From Rhexocercosporidium sp. MPI-PUGE-AT-0058 (taxonomy: Eukaryota > Ascomycota > Leotiomycetes > Helotiales), in assembly GCA_020746875.1 (NCBI GenBank), contig JAGTJL010000013.1:310001-374000 (forward strand): a stretch of 64,000 nucleotides of DNA, read 5' to 3'. Both the position numbers and the translations under genes were made by a program. Below the pieces are notes generated by a model, which made no database searches, was not told the origin of the DNA, and worked only from the letters and a program-made list of their open reading frames with translations. Position 1 is the first letter of the stretch. Each line of letters begins with the position of its first letter. This document shows, piece after piece, positions 36,090 to 47,999 of the stretch.

Positions 36090-36629
36090 TGGGGAGCTGA
36101 GGGATGGTGGATGAGTTTGTTGGAGGGAGTCGATGATTGTGATGGCGGGGTGGGGTGGAATTCAGGAGGTTTATAGAGCTATAGAAAGATGCATAGATCG
36201 CAGTTCTTCAAATCAAAGAATGAGTTTACCAGATGCAGTTGTCCGAGTATGTGTCGGTAGGTATGTCGTTTGAAGCCGGAGGAGATAAGTCAATAAATTA
36301 TGAGAGAATTCTGAAATCAAAACAGACTCACTTGCTTCTAAAGAAAGACGAGTGTGTCTCTATCGGAATTTGAACCAAATGAATCCTCCTTCATTTCATC
36401 TGGGCCTTGTACTAGGTTATTCACTTGGACCACAAAAAATTAAGTGAATCCTGCCTTGCAGCGACAAGACTGAGTAGCTCGTTGAGCCAGCCAGCTATAA
36501 TACCAGCTCTCAGCAATAATGCCCCCCAGGTCTATACCAACACTTCGAAGTCTTCAAAACAACTTGCGGATTCAACACACATCAAAATCTTTATCCAGTT
36601 CATAAATTTAGACCATATCATGCTATTTA

Positions 36630-37139
36630 GTGGCCTCACAATCAGCAACCTCAAGTCCAGAGAACATTGCCCTCATCCAGGTCCAGAGACCGTCAATTTC
36701 TACTTCCAAAAAGCACTTGGTGCTTCCCTCACCACCGCTCACCTTGTCAGTCTCTTCTGCCTCCCATCCACCACCCCTCCTCCACTACAACAACCTCTTC
36801 CTCTATCCTGGCTCCTACAACCCACCCCACGCCGGCTACCTCGCCAAAATCCAATACTTCCACACGCACCGACACCTCTTCCACATAATAACCCTCTTTG
36901 TCTTCGCCGACCCTTTAGCCACAGTCTCCACCTAACCCAAGACGTATAACAGCATAATCCTCGCGCAGCATTTTCTCTACACACTCTTCGCATCTGAGCC
37001 TTTCACTGCGGAACTGGTAGCGAGTGGATGGCTGGAGATTCTAGTGGGGGATATGGACGGGCATATTAGGGTGATGAATAAAGCGGGGAATGGGGAGTTG
37101 TTGGAGGAGTGGTTAGTGAGGGAGGGAGATAAACTATGA
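36630..37139 (+). pseudogene. Cytidylyltransferase-like (NMNAT fold) pseudogene with in-frame stop
   Basis: The frame contains FLYPGSYNPPHAGYL, a clear variant of the nucleotidyltransferase GSFNPPHxGH motif, then HIITLFVFADPLATVST. A TAA at 36933-36935 interrupts it, yet the same frame continues with LAQHFLYTLFASEPF and GWLEILVGDMDGHIRV to a TGA at 37137-37139. No intron can remove the stop. The motif's final His is replaced by Tyr, there is no clear ATG at the N-terminus (the frame opens with GTG), and the expected C-terminal half is missing. All signs point to an inactivated copy of a fungal cytidylyltransferase-like gene. Confidence 0.6.
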
Positions 37140-37610
37140 GAGTGAGAGTGAGAAGGCGGTTTGTGATGGCGGTGGCGATGAGGGAATTTCTGGGTTGTTG
37201 GGACGTGGAGATTGATGGGGTGAACCTATGCAGTGGTTTAGCTAGGCTCATAATGGCAATGCAGTTGACTGATACATACCTTGCTTGAGTCTTTTTCTCA
37301 TTGTAAAACGTGAGCGCAAGCAAGCCGACATACATTGTGATCCTTTGAGATTCTTGATGGGGCTTATGGCTTTACCGGTGTGAATGGTGGAAGAAATGCT
37401 TGAGGAAAATCTGACGGACTCACATTAACGGTACGAGATTCCATTTCAAGACAGCGATAGCAACAAACACACATAGAACTATTTCAAGACAAATTCAAAT
37501 GCCTATTGTACATTCTATCAGTAGCGGATTGAGTCTTGAAAGCCCTCAATGGCAAACACTCAAATCTAGTAAGTCTAGTCATCCGGCAACCCATGTATCT
37601 AAGTCTAATC

Positions 37611-38557
37611 TCACAAAGCAGCTGACTCAGCCGTGTCTTTCCTCTTCGCCTTCAAATGCTCAAAAACACTCATCATAATAATCGCACTTGGCACACTCCT
37701 CATGAGCGTCGGCAAGAACCCCGCATAGAAACCCCTCGGTCCACTCTCCCCCATCACATTCCTAACTACTTGCCTCAAACCATCCCGATCCGAGTTCCTC
37801 GAACCAGTGACAACACCAGCCGCCGCAACCGTATCGCTTGTAGCGACTTGATACCTAGTCTTAACCAACTCAAGTGGATGAATGAACGCAGCTGATGTCC
37901 CAGCAGCCACACCAGCCGCACAAGCGATCTGAAACTCCACGCTGCGTTCCGGCATACCGCGACGGACATTCCCATAAGTAGTCCACCAGAGAATGTTGAA
38001 AGGGATATAACTCGCAATACCCATGACATAGCCGCGGTAGAAGCCGCGAAAGCCTTCCTTGGCAGCGATGTTACGGAGTTGGTAGAGGAGCTTGCCCTCT
38101 CGACCTGAGCGAGAGATCTGGAGACGTGCTTTTAGGACTTCCATGGGAGTGAAAAGCACGCTGCCTGCCAGTTCGGCGATGCAGCCTGAGAGTGCATCGT
38201 TGAGAGAGCCATCTCCGAGGTGGGGGAGGAGCGCGATCTGAGAGGCTTCTCGGGTGGTAAGGTAGAGTGCTGTTGCTGGTGTGACGGTCAGGATTGTCAC
38301 GCCAATTCCACGGTAGTAGGCTTTCAATGGAACAGATAAGACTAAAGATTTAGACAATTAGTATATAGTCTCCATATCTTGAGGTTGAGATGAGACCGGG
38401 AGTGATCCCGGTCATGCTCGATGGGGTACATACGAGGTCGTCGGGTTGAGGTTTGATATTGCACCGCGATGGTATCGAGCGGGTAGCAAGTGATCTTGGA
38501 GATGATGGAGCCCGTAGCACTGGCCCCTACATTTGCGATGAGACTTGCGAAGTCCAT
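37611..38557 (-). CDS. Mitochondrial carrier (SLC25) family protein
   Basis: Two exons (38557-38434, 38341-37611; 92-nt intron with GTATGT donor) give 284 residues, the normal size for this six-helix family. Three repeats are seen with signatures CYPLDTIAVQYQ, FTPMEVLKARLQ and HPLELVKTRYQ; the first lacks the basic residue after the acidic one. Matrix-side GFRGFYRGY and GPRGFYAGF complete repeats 2 and 3. The protein should reside in the mitochondrial inner membrane and exchange a small metabolite; contact residues were not enough for me to name it. Two CACGTG boxes lie upstream (38621-38626, 38654-38659). Confidence 0.9.
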
Positions 38558-39489
38558 TCCCCGGGCATTTGACTGGGGAATGAGGATGTTGGAGGGAGAG
38601 AGGAGGGAAACAAAGACTTCCACGTGAGCGAGAAAAACTCGAGGTTGTCGTGTCACGTGTGTAAATCTCGGCCCGGAAACGGCCGAGACTCATGAGTCGT
38701 GTTGATTGCGCTGCAGCTCCAGGCTCTGATTGCTAAAATTTGGGTTTGAGAGCCCTGGAGGGCAATGCCTTGACTTTGGGAAGCTAGGGTAGGGGAATAT
38801 GTCAATTATCTGATGATAGTAATGATACTGAATACAATCATTTTGTCCATTCCAAGTGCTTAAATCACAAATTCTATAAGCTCAGATTATTTAAAATGTA
38901 GCTGTTCATGTGGCATATGGTCCAATGACTTTAAACCTATCCAGTTCCCATGCAACATGCTCTTCAAATCAAGTCAATAACCCAGGACAAAGTCAATCAC
39001 CCCAGCCAATTCACCACCAAAAATCAGCTATGGTAGAGATAACCCCTGCTTGAATCACATTCTACGGTAGGAAAACCGGTAAGAATAGAGAAAAAAACTA
39101 TATCGAACCAACTCAAGGCATCCATTCAACCGGCTTGGAAGCTCGCTGCAGCAGAGCCCAGCTTCGTAAGCGAGGTCTGATTGTCAATACCGCAAGACCA
39201 GGCTCGCGCCACACACCTCAAGTTGATTAAAGCAACAATAGCAAGCTTTATGAAGCCTGCAACTCTTTCTTCGTATTATGACTATAGCTTCCTACCATGT
39301 GCCTTGCTAGCCCTACCCGTCAAATAATTTATCCTAGCCATCTCTCCTTTCTGTTCTCATTCTATTCACCATCGGAATAAATGGCATATAGTCGTTACTG
39401 CGAATCCAAACAATCCAAACAAACAAACTCCGTTCGAAGAGACACAGGAATTTACTCCCTTCTTCAAGATCCAGAATTAGTCTCTAGAG
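38558..39489. other. Intergenic, divergent promoters of carrier and secreted-protein gene
   Basis: This 930-nt stretch holds no gene. CACGTG occurs at 38621-38626 and 38654-38659, within 100 nt of the carrier's start codon. The right part is AT-richer and leads to the secreted-protein gene at 39490. Confidence 0.5.
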
Positions 39490-40711
39490 ATGTTCTCTTC
39501 CCTCATCGCCGCTCTCATGATCTTCCTCCTCACCTTACAAGCCAACATTGCATCCGCTTCCACATCAGCAATCGAGAACCTCGCATTCTATGGTGTCTGG
39601 CTCGGTGCTGGGAGCAACGCATCGATCTTGCGAGTTCGTATACCTCAGACACTACTACTCCTTTCTTCTAACCCCTCTATACATTCCACGACGTGCGCTC
39701 ACGCTAACTTGAACCAAAGTTCGAAAGCACGCTCATAATCCCCTCATCCTCACCCGATACTAGCACAGAAGACAATATCCAAGCCTTCTGGCCTGGTCTC
39801 GAACCCTCAGATAACGACAGCGTATTTCAGAATGTGGTAACGAATCAGGGTGGCGAGGCGGGGGAGTGGTATCTTGTGCCGTTTTCGTGCTGCAGGCATG
39901 TCTCCTGCCTTCTTTCAACTTCCTCGTTTCCCCACGCTGATCTTAAATACTAGTCCAGCAAAGGCACTTACGCCGCAAATGAGAGGTATGTTCGATTCAA
40001 CCAGCTCTAACTACTTAGACATGCGGGGAGTTCTGATTAGAGAATAGTACATCCCGGCGACTCACTGACCAATATCTTCGCACTCGACGTCTCGAGCGGA
40101 AAATGGTACGACAATTACCTCGTTACGCCCGACCGTGCCGGTACAGGTCGGGAAGATGGGGCTGTGCCGTACGGAGGAGGCTTCACCTATGATCCTAGGA
40201 CTGATGGTACGTTCGAAGTTACATTTTGTTCATATGTATCTCTCTGCGGTTTCAATTTTGTTGTTGGGAATGTAGAAGTGATGAGAAGCTTTGGAACCGG
40301 AGAAGATACGCTTGCTGACACAGACATTTGTTCCACAGCTGCACTGAAACGCAAACCCCTCACCAGCACACTGATGACAATCGAACTTCAAGAGAGAGGG
40401 AAGTGGAACTTCGGCGCCGTGGAATGGAGAAATATACTCGTTGAGGCTAATACTACGGAAAGTAAATGGTGTGAAGAGTAAGTCTTCTCTGCTCCTTTCC
40501 CCTCTTCTCTATTTACTCTAAAAATAAGAAAGAAAGAAATAATGAGATACCTGTGAGAATGGTGGTAATGTTGTGATGTAGCGGGCCGGTGCTGGCAGGG
40601 GGTCAGGGTTTCAAGAGGAGCTTCTCCATGCCGACGTGGCATACGGTGGGGATGACGACGACCTGTCATATTGCACAGATGATTTTCGAGGGCCCGGATG
40701 ATGTGGAGTGA
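39490..40711 (+). CDS. Small secreted protein, paralogue A, eqolisin-like layout
   Basis: Six exons (39490-39633, 39720-39895, 39954-39985, 40048-40206, 40339-40477, 40582-40711) give 259 residues. A signal peptide (MFSSLIAALMIFLLTLQANIASA) is followed by FESTLIIP, FWPGLEPSDNDSVFQNVV (W72, Q85), WYLVPFSCC (105-106), VHPGDS (118-123), WNFGAVEWRNILVEA (E199) and two further Cys. The intron 39896-39953 is GC-AG (AG|GCATGT). Splicing was fixed by matching paralogues B and C, which share intron phases and ten residues in the short linker exon. Not assigned to a named family with certainty; the W-G...Q, WY, PGD and EW spacing recalls glutamic peptidases (G1). Intron 40207-40338 is a multiple of three and open, so an unspliced reading also lacks stops. 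Confidence 0.75.
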
Positions 40712-43700
40712 GGCGTTGGATGGGCGATGATTGAGGCTTCCAATTGATCGTGGGGTGCTGAGCGCTGGTCGTTTCCGTGTTGACTTCCAAGATTTCTAAA
40801 CCTCATTCGGATGCGTCATGGCGCGGCTTGAGGACGAGGAAGCAGAGGCATGCTGGCTGGAGCCTGGTGTTGGGATAGTAGCGAAAGAGACGACATGATT
40901 GAGATGTGTAGGTAAAAGATAGAAATAAAACAGCAGTTGTGAGTCTCTCTTGCAAGTCTCTAATCTTTTTCGAGTCTGGGAAGCGTGTTTGGTGACATTG
41001 TCTTTCCATGGATCATCAACATAATGTGTCGTGTCCGTGTTACACAGTAATACATAAGATACTTGCCAAATCATTTCGTATGTAAAGACTAATGATAGTT
41101 CTACATCAATACTAATCGTAGATGCATGTGGAGTCAGCGATATTGCCACCCTAAGGCGGGGATCTGCAGCTGAAATAATCCGAACTGGTATCTCACAAAC
41201 AGTAAAGAGATCGTCAGGAACGCGAGATGATTAGTTATATGCAGGTACGAGTCGCTTCTGGCTTAAAAGAGGTAAAATGGTGTTGGGTAGAAGTTTGACT
41301 GCAGTTCCTTGACGTAACTCATGTTTCTGAGGGAAGAGGCGAGTGAATCGACTGGAGAGATGTAGGGGTAGGTAAATAAGGGGATGTAACCACAGGGATC
41401 GATTTATGACTTTCTTCTTCGGGGTAATGGAACAGACACGCGGAGCAAGGATGGAGGAGTAAATTGCACCGCACTGTGTTTCTCTTCTGAATGTAACATA
41501 CGAACGCCTCAAATTATGAACACTACGTGGCGGTTGGGTGGTAAGCAGATACAGGAGATGGGAAGAGAAGATCGCGACTAAATAATCATGTTGACAAAAA
41601 TGTAAATGACAGTACAAGAAAGATTTAATGATGATGTGATCTCTATGGCAGCAGATGATGTCTGACACCACGATGGCAACTCAATACAGATGCCTATCTA
41701 TCGCTAGGAAGGGAAATGCAATTCCTATGACTAGCAGTATGGAATGCGACTAACAACAATGGATAGAATGGCTACAAGAGCTCCGCAAGGGAAGAGAAAC
41801 ATGCCGATTGAATGACACTCATCAGACGGTATTTTGCAGACTGAGAGAAATAGGAAATGAAATTGAAAGTCCGGAATGGAGAAGTGAAGTCTCAAGTGCG
41901 CCCGTCAACTCCAGACCTCGCCTAATAAACTCTCGCATTTGAAGCCAAAAGACAGCAGGGAATTCACAATTCTCGAAGCTCACGATGTCCATACATCCCG
42001 TTGCAATTAAATTACGGAGGGTCACATACTCGAATGAATTACAATTCTAGCAAGTCTGGCAAGATGTCACCCGAACTAGCAATTCAGGTTAACAAGATCG
42101 TCCCGTACCCGCCACTAGGTTCAGATGCGATTTGGAATTCTTTACCGGTATTTTTATAGCGCGGCGGTTAGTTTTAGTGCCAGACTTATTTGGTGCGATG
42201 AAATCTGTAGATCTCGGATCTGAAGAGTATTCGATGGGATGACTTGTATACCTACGATACTAGTTGAGAAAGAGTTAGGGAAGTGAGAACAGGGTTAATG
42301 CGTGCTGAATTCTGCGTAGCGTAGTGTGCGTGTTCACTGGTGAAGGTCTTGTCAGGTTTTAAGTGTAGCTAGTGCAAGCTGAACCTCATTCGTTCGTTGT
42401 AGTAAGACTCACGAGATCACCTTGGAAGCAAGTCATCCTTGCGAGTTTTATTTCTTGCATTTATCCGGTGTTATACACACTTCACTTCTAAAGATAATGA
42501 ATATTTTTTTTAGATTTCGACCTACAAGTTGTTATTCCCTCTCCTGGCTCAATCCCCTTTGTCTCATCCCACCAAATAAACTTAGGACGCCGATTTATTT
42601 CAATATTCCCATTCAACAATCTGCCCAGTCGTCCTCCCATCTCCTCTCCACCCTAAACAGCTATCATCAAGACCCTCACCAGCTTCGTATCAAACCACAT
42701 CACTAAACATGCATTCCCCCCATGATCCCAACTCACCTTGGGTAAATCACACCCTACCCCTTCCCTCGCAACCCCTACGAAATATCCACAGGCCACACAA
42801 ACCAAGCTTTACCACAAATGTAAAAGGCGGAGAGACAAGCCTTTGGCGTTTTGTCTTGTATTTATCCAGACCGCTTGGCGGATCCTGCAGCGAGTAAAGT
42901 AGAGAGAGGAGGGGGGGATTTAGCCGTAATAAGCTTTGAGGCCTGTGGGCAAATTGGCATGCTTATGAGATGGAAGCGAGTGGGGCTGTTCGTGCATGTG
43001 CATTTGCATATGCATGTAAGAAGTTGGGTTGGATTGAATTAGATTTGTCAGTTCAAATGTTGTACTCTTAGGGCTTGAACGTTGGAGGTAGAAAAAAGTG
43101 AGAAGAAGGTATAATTTGTTGCAACAGTGGACCAGGAGGTGCCATCCAAGAACCAGCAAGGGAAACCACCTATTATCTCAAAGGCTTTACTGTCTCGCCT
43201 TGAGAGATATCGAGTAGTAAGCACGCATACAGCACCAAAGTATTAAAAGCATTTCTTCGATATTTTCTTTCCCTGCAGGGGACGAGACTCGCAACCAGGA
43301 AGTATGTACTAAGATGATACTATTACCACGTGACCAACATCATTCACCATCTCCCAAATTCCCAGACCCCAAGGTCCCCTTCTCTCTCCAACCAATGCAA
43401 GATTTAAAGGGAAAAGTCAATTACGTAAAATCCTCGACACACTCACAGTCTCGCGGCCTCCCGAGCGTCGGATTGGCGGTCCATCAACTCGCACCGACAA
43501 CCATTGAATTCTAGCTAGCCTCCGCATTCTCGGTTCCACAGAAGCAAAATGATTGCACAGTCCGAAATTGACGTGGTCTATTTCCCCCCTTCCATTCAGC
43601 CGGAAGAGATCTAGAATAATTTAGGGCCTGTACTTATTCGGATGCGATTTTCACCCATTCCTCCGGAGTCCAATTTTACTTGCTAGAGCAGACGGTGGCG

Positions 43701-46700
43701 GGTGGAATGTGAGCCTACCATAAATCTGGGTGCTGCTTTGTTCAGCTCTAGGGTAGCTGCTAGGTCAGGTACACGTCCATTTAATGATGCAGTTCACGGT
43801 CATTTTGGACTCGCAGTATTATATGGGTTGGTGGTTTGGCTCTGGAGTACTCTTCAGGCTCCAGAGCGCGGAGCGGTGGTTGACAAAAGGAGTTCCGGGC
43901 ACAAACTCGTCTGATGAGACTAATACGGAGTTTATTACTGTATCCCGACCCTTCAGGTCAGTCAGATAGAGCCCTGATGGAGTAGAGAGTTCAGCGCCCT
44001 CGAAGACCTAATGTAAAAGAAATGGTGAGACACGAACCCCGGAACCTCCGGGCTGTCTTTAGTCAGCGGCTGTACTGTATGTTGTAGACAGGCTTCGAGA
44101 AGCCATTGTTCTTGTGCCTGATGGCGGTATAAAGGCTCGAAGGAGCAAAGTGACAACGGAAGGATGATCCCGTCTCATCTGTAACCTGGCTTGAACGTAC
44201 GTCCGCGATGCTGAACGTCCCCACAGAGGAGTAGTCAGAATCCCTATTGGCTCGGAAGAAGCATATCTACGGAGTGGTTTAGGGAGAAGAGTATAGGCTC
44301 TCCAAGCTTTGTGAAAGAAGTGTTGCGGTCAAACAACTGATCTGACGATATGATGGCGCCCAGATCTTGGCCGTTCGACTACCGGTACGATCTCCTGACG
44401 GTGACATTCTCCCATCAAGCCCAAAACCAAAACTTCCCAAATCAATTCCCCAGACCCCGCGCGTTCCCCACAACTCCATGATTTCAATATGCGATTTCAC
44501 GTGCTCGAAATTCCTTTTAGATTTTTCTATTTTTGGTCTCCTGGAAAATTTGAGGTTTTCCGTGTTTGCGAGGGCATGAGTTGATGTTGTTTCTCCTCGG
44601 TAAGGACGGCAAAGTGTAAAGTGCCAAGAGGACGGCAGCTGCACCCAAGACGGGATCATTTGCATGGTCGATGACCCACGTTGTGGGCTGATGATGCTGG
44701 TGTCCTTGGACTAGGAATGTGCTGGCTGGTTGGTGAGAGTGATGGCGATGTTTGTCAGTCGATAAAAGCGTGCTGATGCCCAGAAAAGAGGTCATGATGC
44801 TGTTTAGAGGAAGCTCTAGGGTAAAGACCAGTAGTTGGCTTGAAGAAGTAAAGTGAGGATTTGCGACCATGGAGAGATTTTGTTGGTGGGACTCGACACT
44901 GTGCAGAGGTCCATCCTTGGTGCTCAATTTACTATGAAGCCCTGTAAACGCCTGTCATAAGAATCTCAAGTTGCTCAACAAACCTTCAGCGTTCGCTTTC
45001 AACTACTCTAACCAACAGAACCCCTCTCCCTCTCTAGGTCATAGACTCAGATTCCCTCTTCGTAAAACAAATCCTGCCATCGCCCAATTCTGTCGCACAT
45101 CGCAGTCTCAGAATACTCTACGCACCTCATCTCCCGACATCCCATTGGACGCAGACTAGGATGGTGTGGAGAACAGGCTTGCCAGAGTCGAGCCATCACT
45201 GGGATGCGAGGACATGGGAGTTTATCCGCAGGGGGGTGACGATGGCTAAGCATTGGGGCGTTTTGGGCCAAGAGGAACGATGACTTCACTGGGATATCTG
45301 GTGACTGGAGAGGTTTGTGCTGAGTGGTTTGAGATGCGTAAGACGGAGATGAATGGGAAAATGGTGCTGTTGCGATAGTAGAATCTGTAGAGACCAGAGA
45401 GAGTTCTTCGTGTTGTTGGCTTTCTAGCGAGGCTTCCGAGTGAAGCATCCAAACGCTTACAGAGGATATCTCCAGAAGATACCAAGGGACTCGGGCCGTG
45501 AACGCATCTCCACTCACCCAAATCATCGCCATCTAGAAGGATTCATTAGCAGATATATCACCTAGCTCATCCAACTAAAGGTAAGCCCAGAATGAGATGC
45601 TCTGCAGCAGTAGCTGAACGGAGAGCCGCTGGTGTTGAGTTGGTGGAAAACTACAGTCCATCGGTCTTTACTGTAACTTCGTGCCGACGTCTTCTCATTG
45701 GTTATAAGACGCGGAAATACTATTCTCCGAGCAATATGGTACTCGTTGCGGCTTAGCGAAGAGATTTCTAACCACCTCACCTCACATCTGCACTTCTCGT
45801 CATCGAGATCCAGGCCAGGGATTTCATTTCGGACGCAAAAACAACATCCACAAAGTCCCCCGGAGCCCTGGTCTTCTCCAATGAGATGAACGACTCTCCA
45901 CACCTCGTTTATGCTTCTCTTATGGATTAATTCTGCACTGAGGTCTAGTCCGGGGGACTAGGATGCGTCTCTTCCCTTCCCAGCAATTAATCAGAGGGCC
46001 AGGCACAGCCAGTCATCCTCCCCCTCGTTACTCGGGTATAGGTGCATGCAGTATGCTCGTCGTGCTGGACCAGGAAATTTTACGATATTTACAAGCCTGC
46101 GATAGGATGCGGTGTTGCCATGCTCTACTCTGCAATACGCCGCCCAGTGACCGCTTCTTTGGCTGCCCGCCATGGTTCGTTGATGTCAGTATTACTTGGC
46201 GTGCAAGTACCGGGGATCAATCACTTGGCCTTTACGCCTCAACCTTCATTGTGTACCGACGTCCCGAGGAGCACTGGAATTTCTTCAACATGATCCGATT
46301 TCCAAATTCCTCAACCCGCAAGAACAACAGCCGCTCGGCAGGACAAATGGAGGCCCGCGACGACCACGGTAATCGACATGAACGTACCTTTAGCTTGCCG
46401 CCGCCGCTCACTTTTACCCATGCCCCGTACATTTTGTTGGAGCTGGGGACATGGTCTGATCAGCTTGGCTAGGTGAATGCGACTTATGTGCAATAATTAC
46501 CAGGGCCACCTCCCACATACCCACGGCTATAATTTTAGTGGCTAACGGACTTATGGAAAGATCATCGTTCTCCTCAAGCAAGCACCGGCTGATGGTCTGT
46601 ATTTCGGCCGTGGGTTGGGATTTGCTGACCATTGTTTTGCCGCATTCTTCTCCTCATGTGGAGCAGAAGGCGGATCTCATTTTCCCCATTGGACTTCACG

Positions 46701-46962
46701 AGGCGCTAGTCCTCCTCGCAGGCCATCACACTCCATAGCTCCAGTCAAAGCATCCTACCCTGGTTCAATTGACTTCACCCCAGACTGCATGAACAGGCTA
46801 CTAGTACCCCATCATCCAGAGCCTAGCAAGTGCTATATATCCCCTCTCCCCGTCTCTCCAGATCCCCCTTCTCCGTGAACAATTCGTTTCCTTCATTACC
46901 TAGTATACCTATAGCAGGACTATAAGCATAGTAAAGCAAGGCAAGGGAAATCAGACTTCACA
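40712..46962. other. Gene-poor interval of 6.2 kb
   Basis: No supported gene on either strand. Many short frames exist, but none shows domain motifs, convincing signal peptides or frames that link through plausible introns. I also looked for a further member of the secreted family and for transposase or reverse-transcriptase motifs and found none. Part of the right end must be the promoter of the acetate-transporter-family gene, with a pyrimidine-rich leader just before 46963. Confidence 0.45.
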
Positions 46963-47999
46963 ATGGCGACCACCGGAACAGCAGACCCAAATCTCAACAA
47001 GGAGTACCAAAATGGGAACTCGGCATCTCTCGACCACGCGCCTGTCAACGGCGCCAATGGATCAAACGGTACCGCTGCTCGTCGATACGACTATGGCGGC
47101 AACCCACTGGCTCACATGAACACTGGCGAATCTGCTCGTTTTCCTGCCTTTGGTGGAGAGTTCCAACCTGGTCTCTACAGACCCACCACAGAGCGCAAGT
47201 TCGCCAACCCAGCTCCTCTTGGATTGAGTGCTTTCGCTTTGACTACCTTCGTCCTCTCTTTGATTAATATCGGAGTTCGTGGTGTCGCTGAGCCCAATAT
47301 CGTCGTCGCGCTTGCGTTCGGATATGGTGGACTTGTTCAATTGCTCGCCGGAATGTGGTATGTATTCTTCTTACTGGACTCTGTTTTAGGCGACTAACTC
47401 TCCTCAAGGGAAATGGCAGTCGGCAACACTTTTGGTGCCACCGCTCTCTCCTCCTACGGTGGCTTCTGGCTCTCCCTCGCAATCGTCCTCACACCTGGTG
47501 GATTCGAGATTGTGCAAGCATACTCACCTACAGACGCATCGGGCGCTGCAACTGGCAACAGCGTTAACGCTTTCAACAACGCCTTCGGATTCTTCCTTGC
47601 AGGCTGGTTCATCTTCACCTTCATCCTGCTACTCTGTACGCTTCGTTCGACCGTCGCATTCTTCATGCTCTTTTTCACCCTCGACTTGGCTTTCTTGTTC
47701 TTGTTCCTTGGACACTTGTACTCTGATGCCGAGGGGAAGACCAACTCCGGGCTGATCAAGGCTGGTGGATATTTTGGAATTTTTGCGGCTTTCTTGGCGT
47801 GGTACAATGCGCTTGCTGGTATTGCGGATGACAGGTACGTTTCCCTTCTTCTTTTTGTTATTGTATGCCATTATTCCAGACATCTTGCTAATATTGAACT
47901 TCCTACAGTAACTCTTTCTTCGTCATTCCAGTCGCACATTTCCCATGGTCCGTCAAGGGCCGTGAGCGCAGAGGAAAGACCGAGCGTGAGACCGTCTAA
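46963..47999 (+). CDS. GPR1/FUN34/YaaH-family acetate transporter
   Basis: Three exons (46963-47357, 47409-47834, 47909-47999; introns 51 and 74 nt) give 303 residues. The family signature [15 protein letters not shown] opens the first of six membrane helices. The later helices are hydrophobic with few charges, including [17 protein letters not shown]. The C-terminal exon adds [16 protein letters not shown] and a basic tail. An Asn/Gly-rich cytosolic N-terminus of about 80 residues is usual for fungal members such as Ady2/Ato1 and AcpA. These take up acetate, probably with protons, and export ammonium in some yeasts. Plasma-membrane location is expected. Confidence 0.93.

Noticed and set aside
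40207..40338. Retaining this segment of secreted gene A as coding
   Set aside because: It is open and a multiple of three, but removing it gives exactly the ten-residue linker seen in paralogues B and C, so it is better explained as an intron.
43960..44160. Possible tRNA gene suggested by GGGGTTCGTGTC on the minus strand
   Set aside because: No matching T-arm stem, acceptor stem or anticodon arm could be folded around it.
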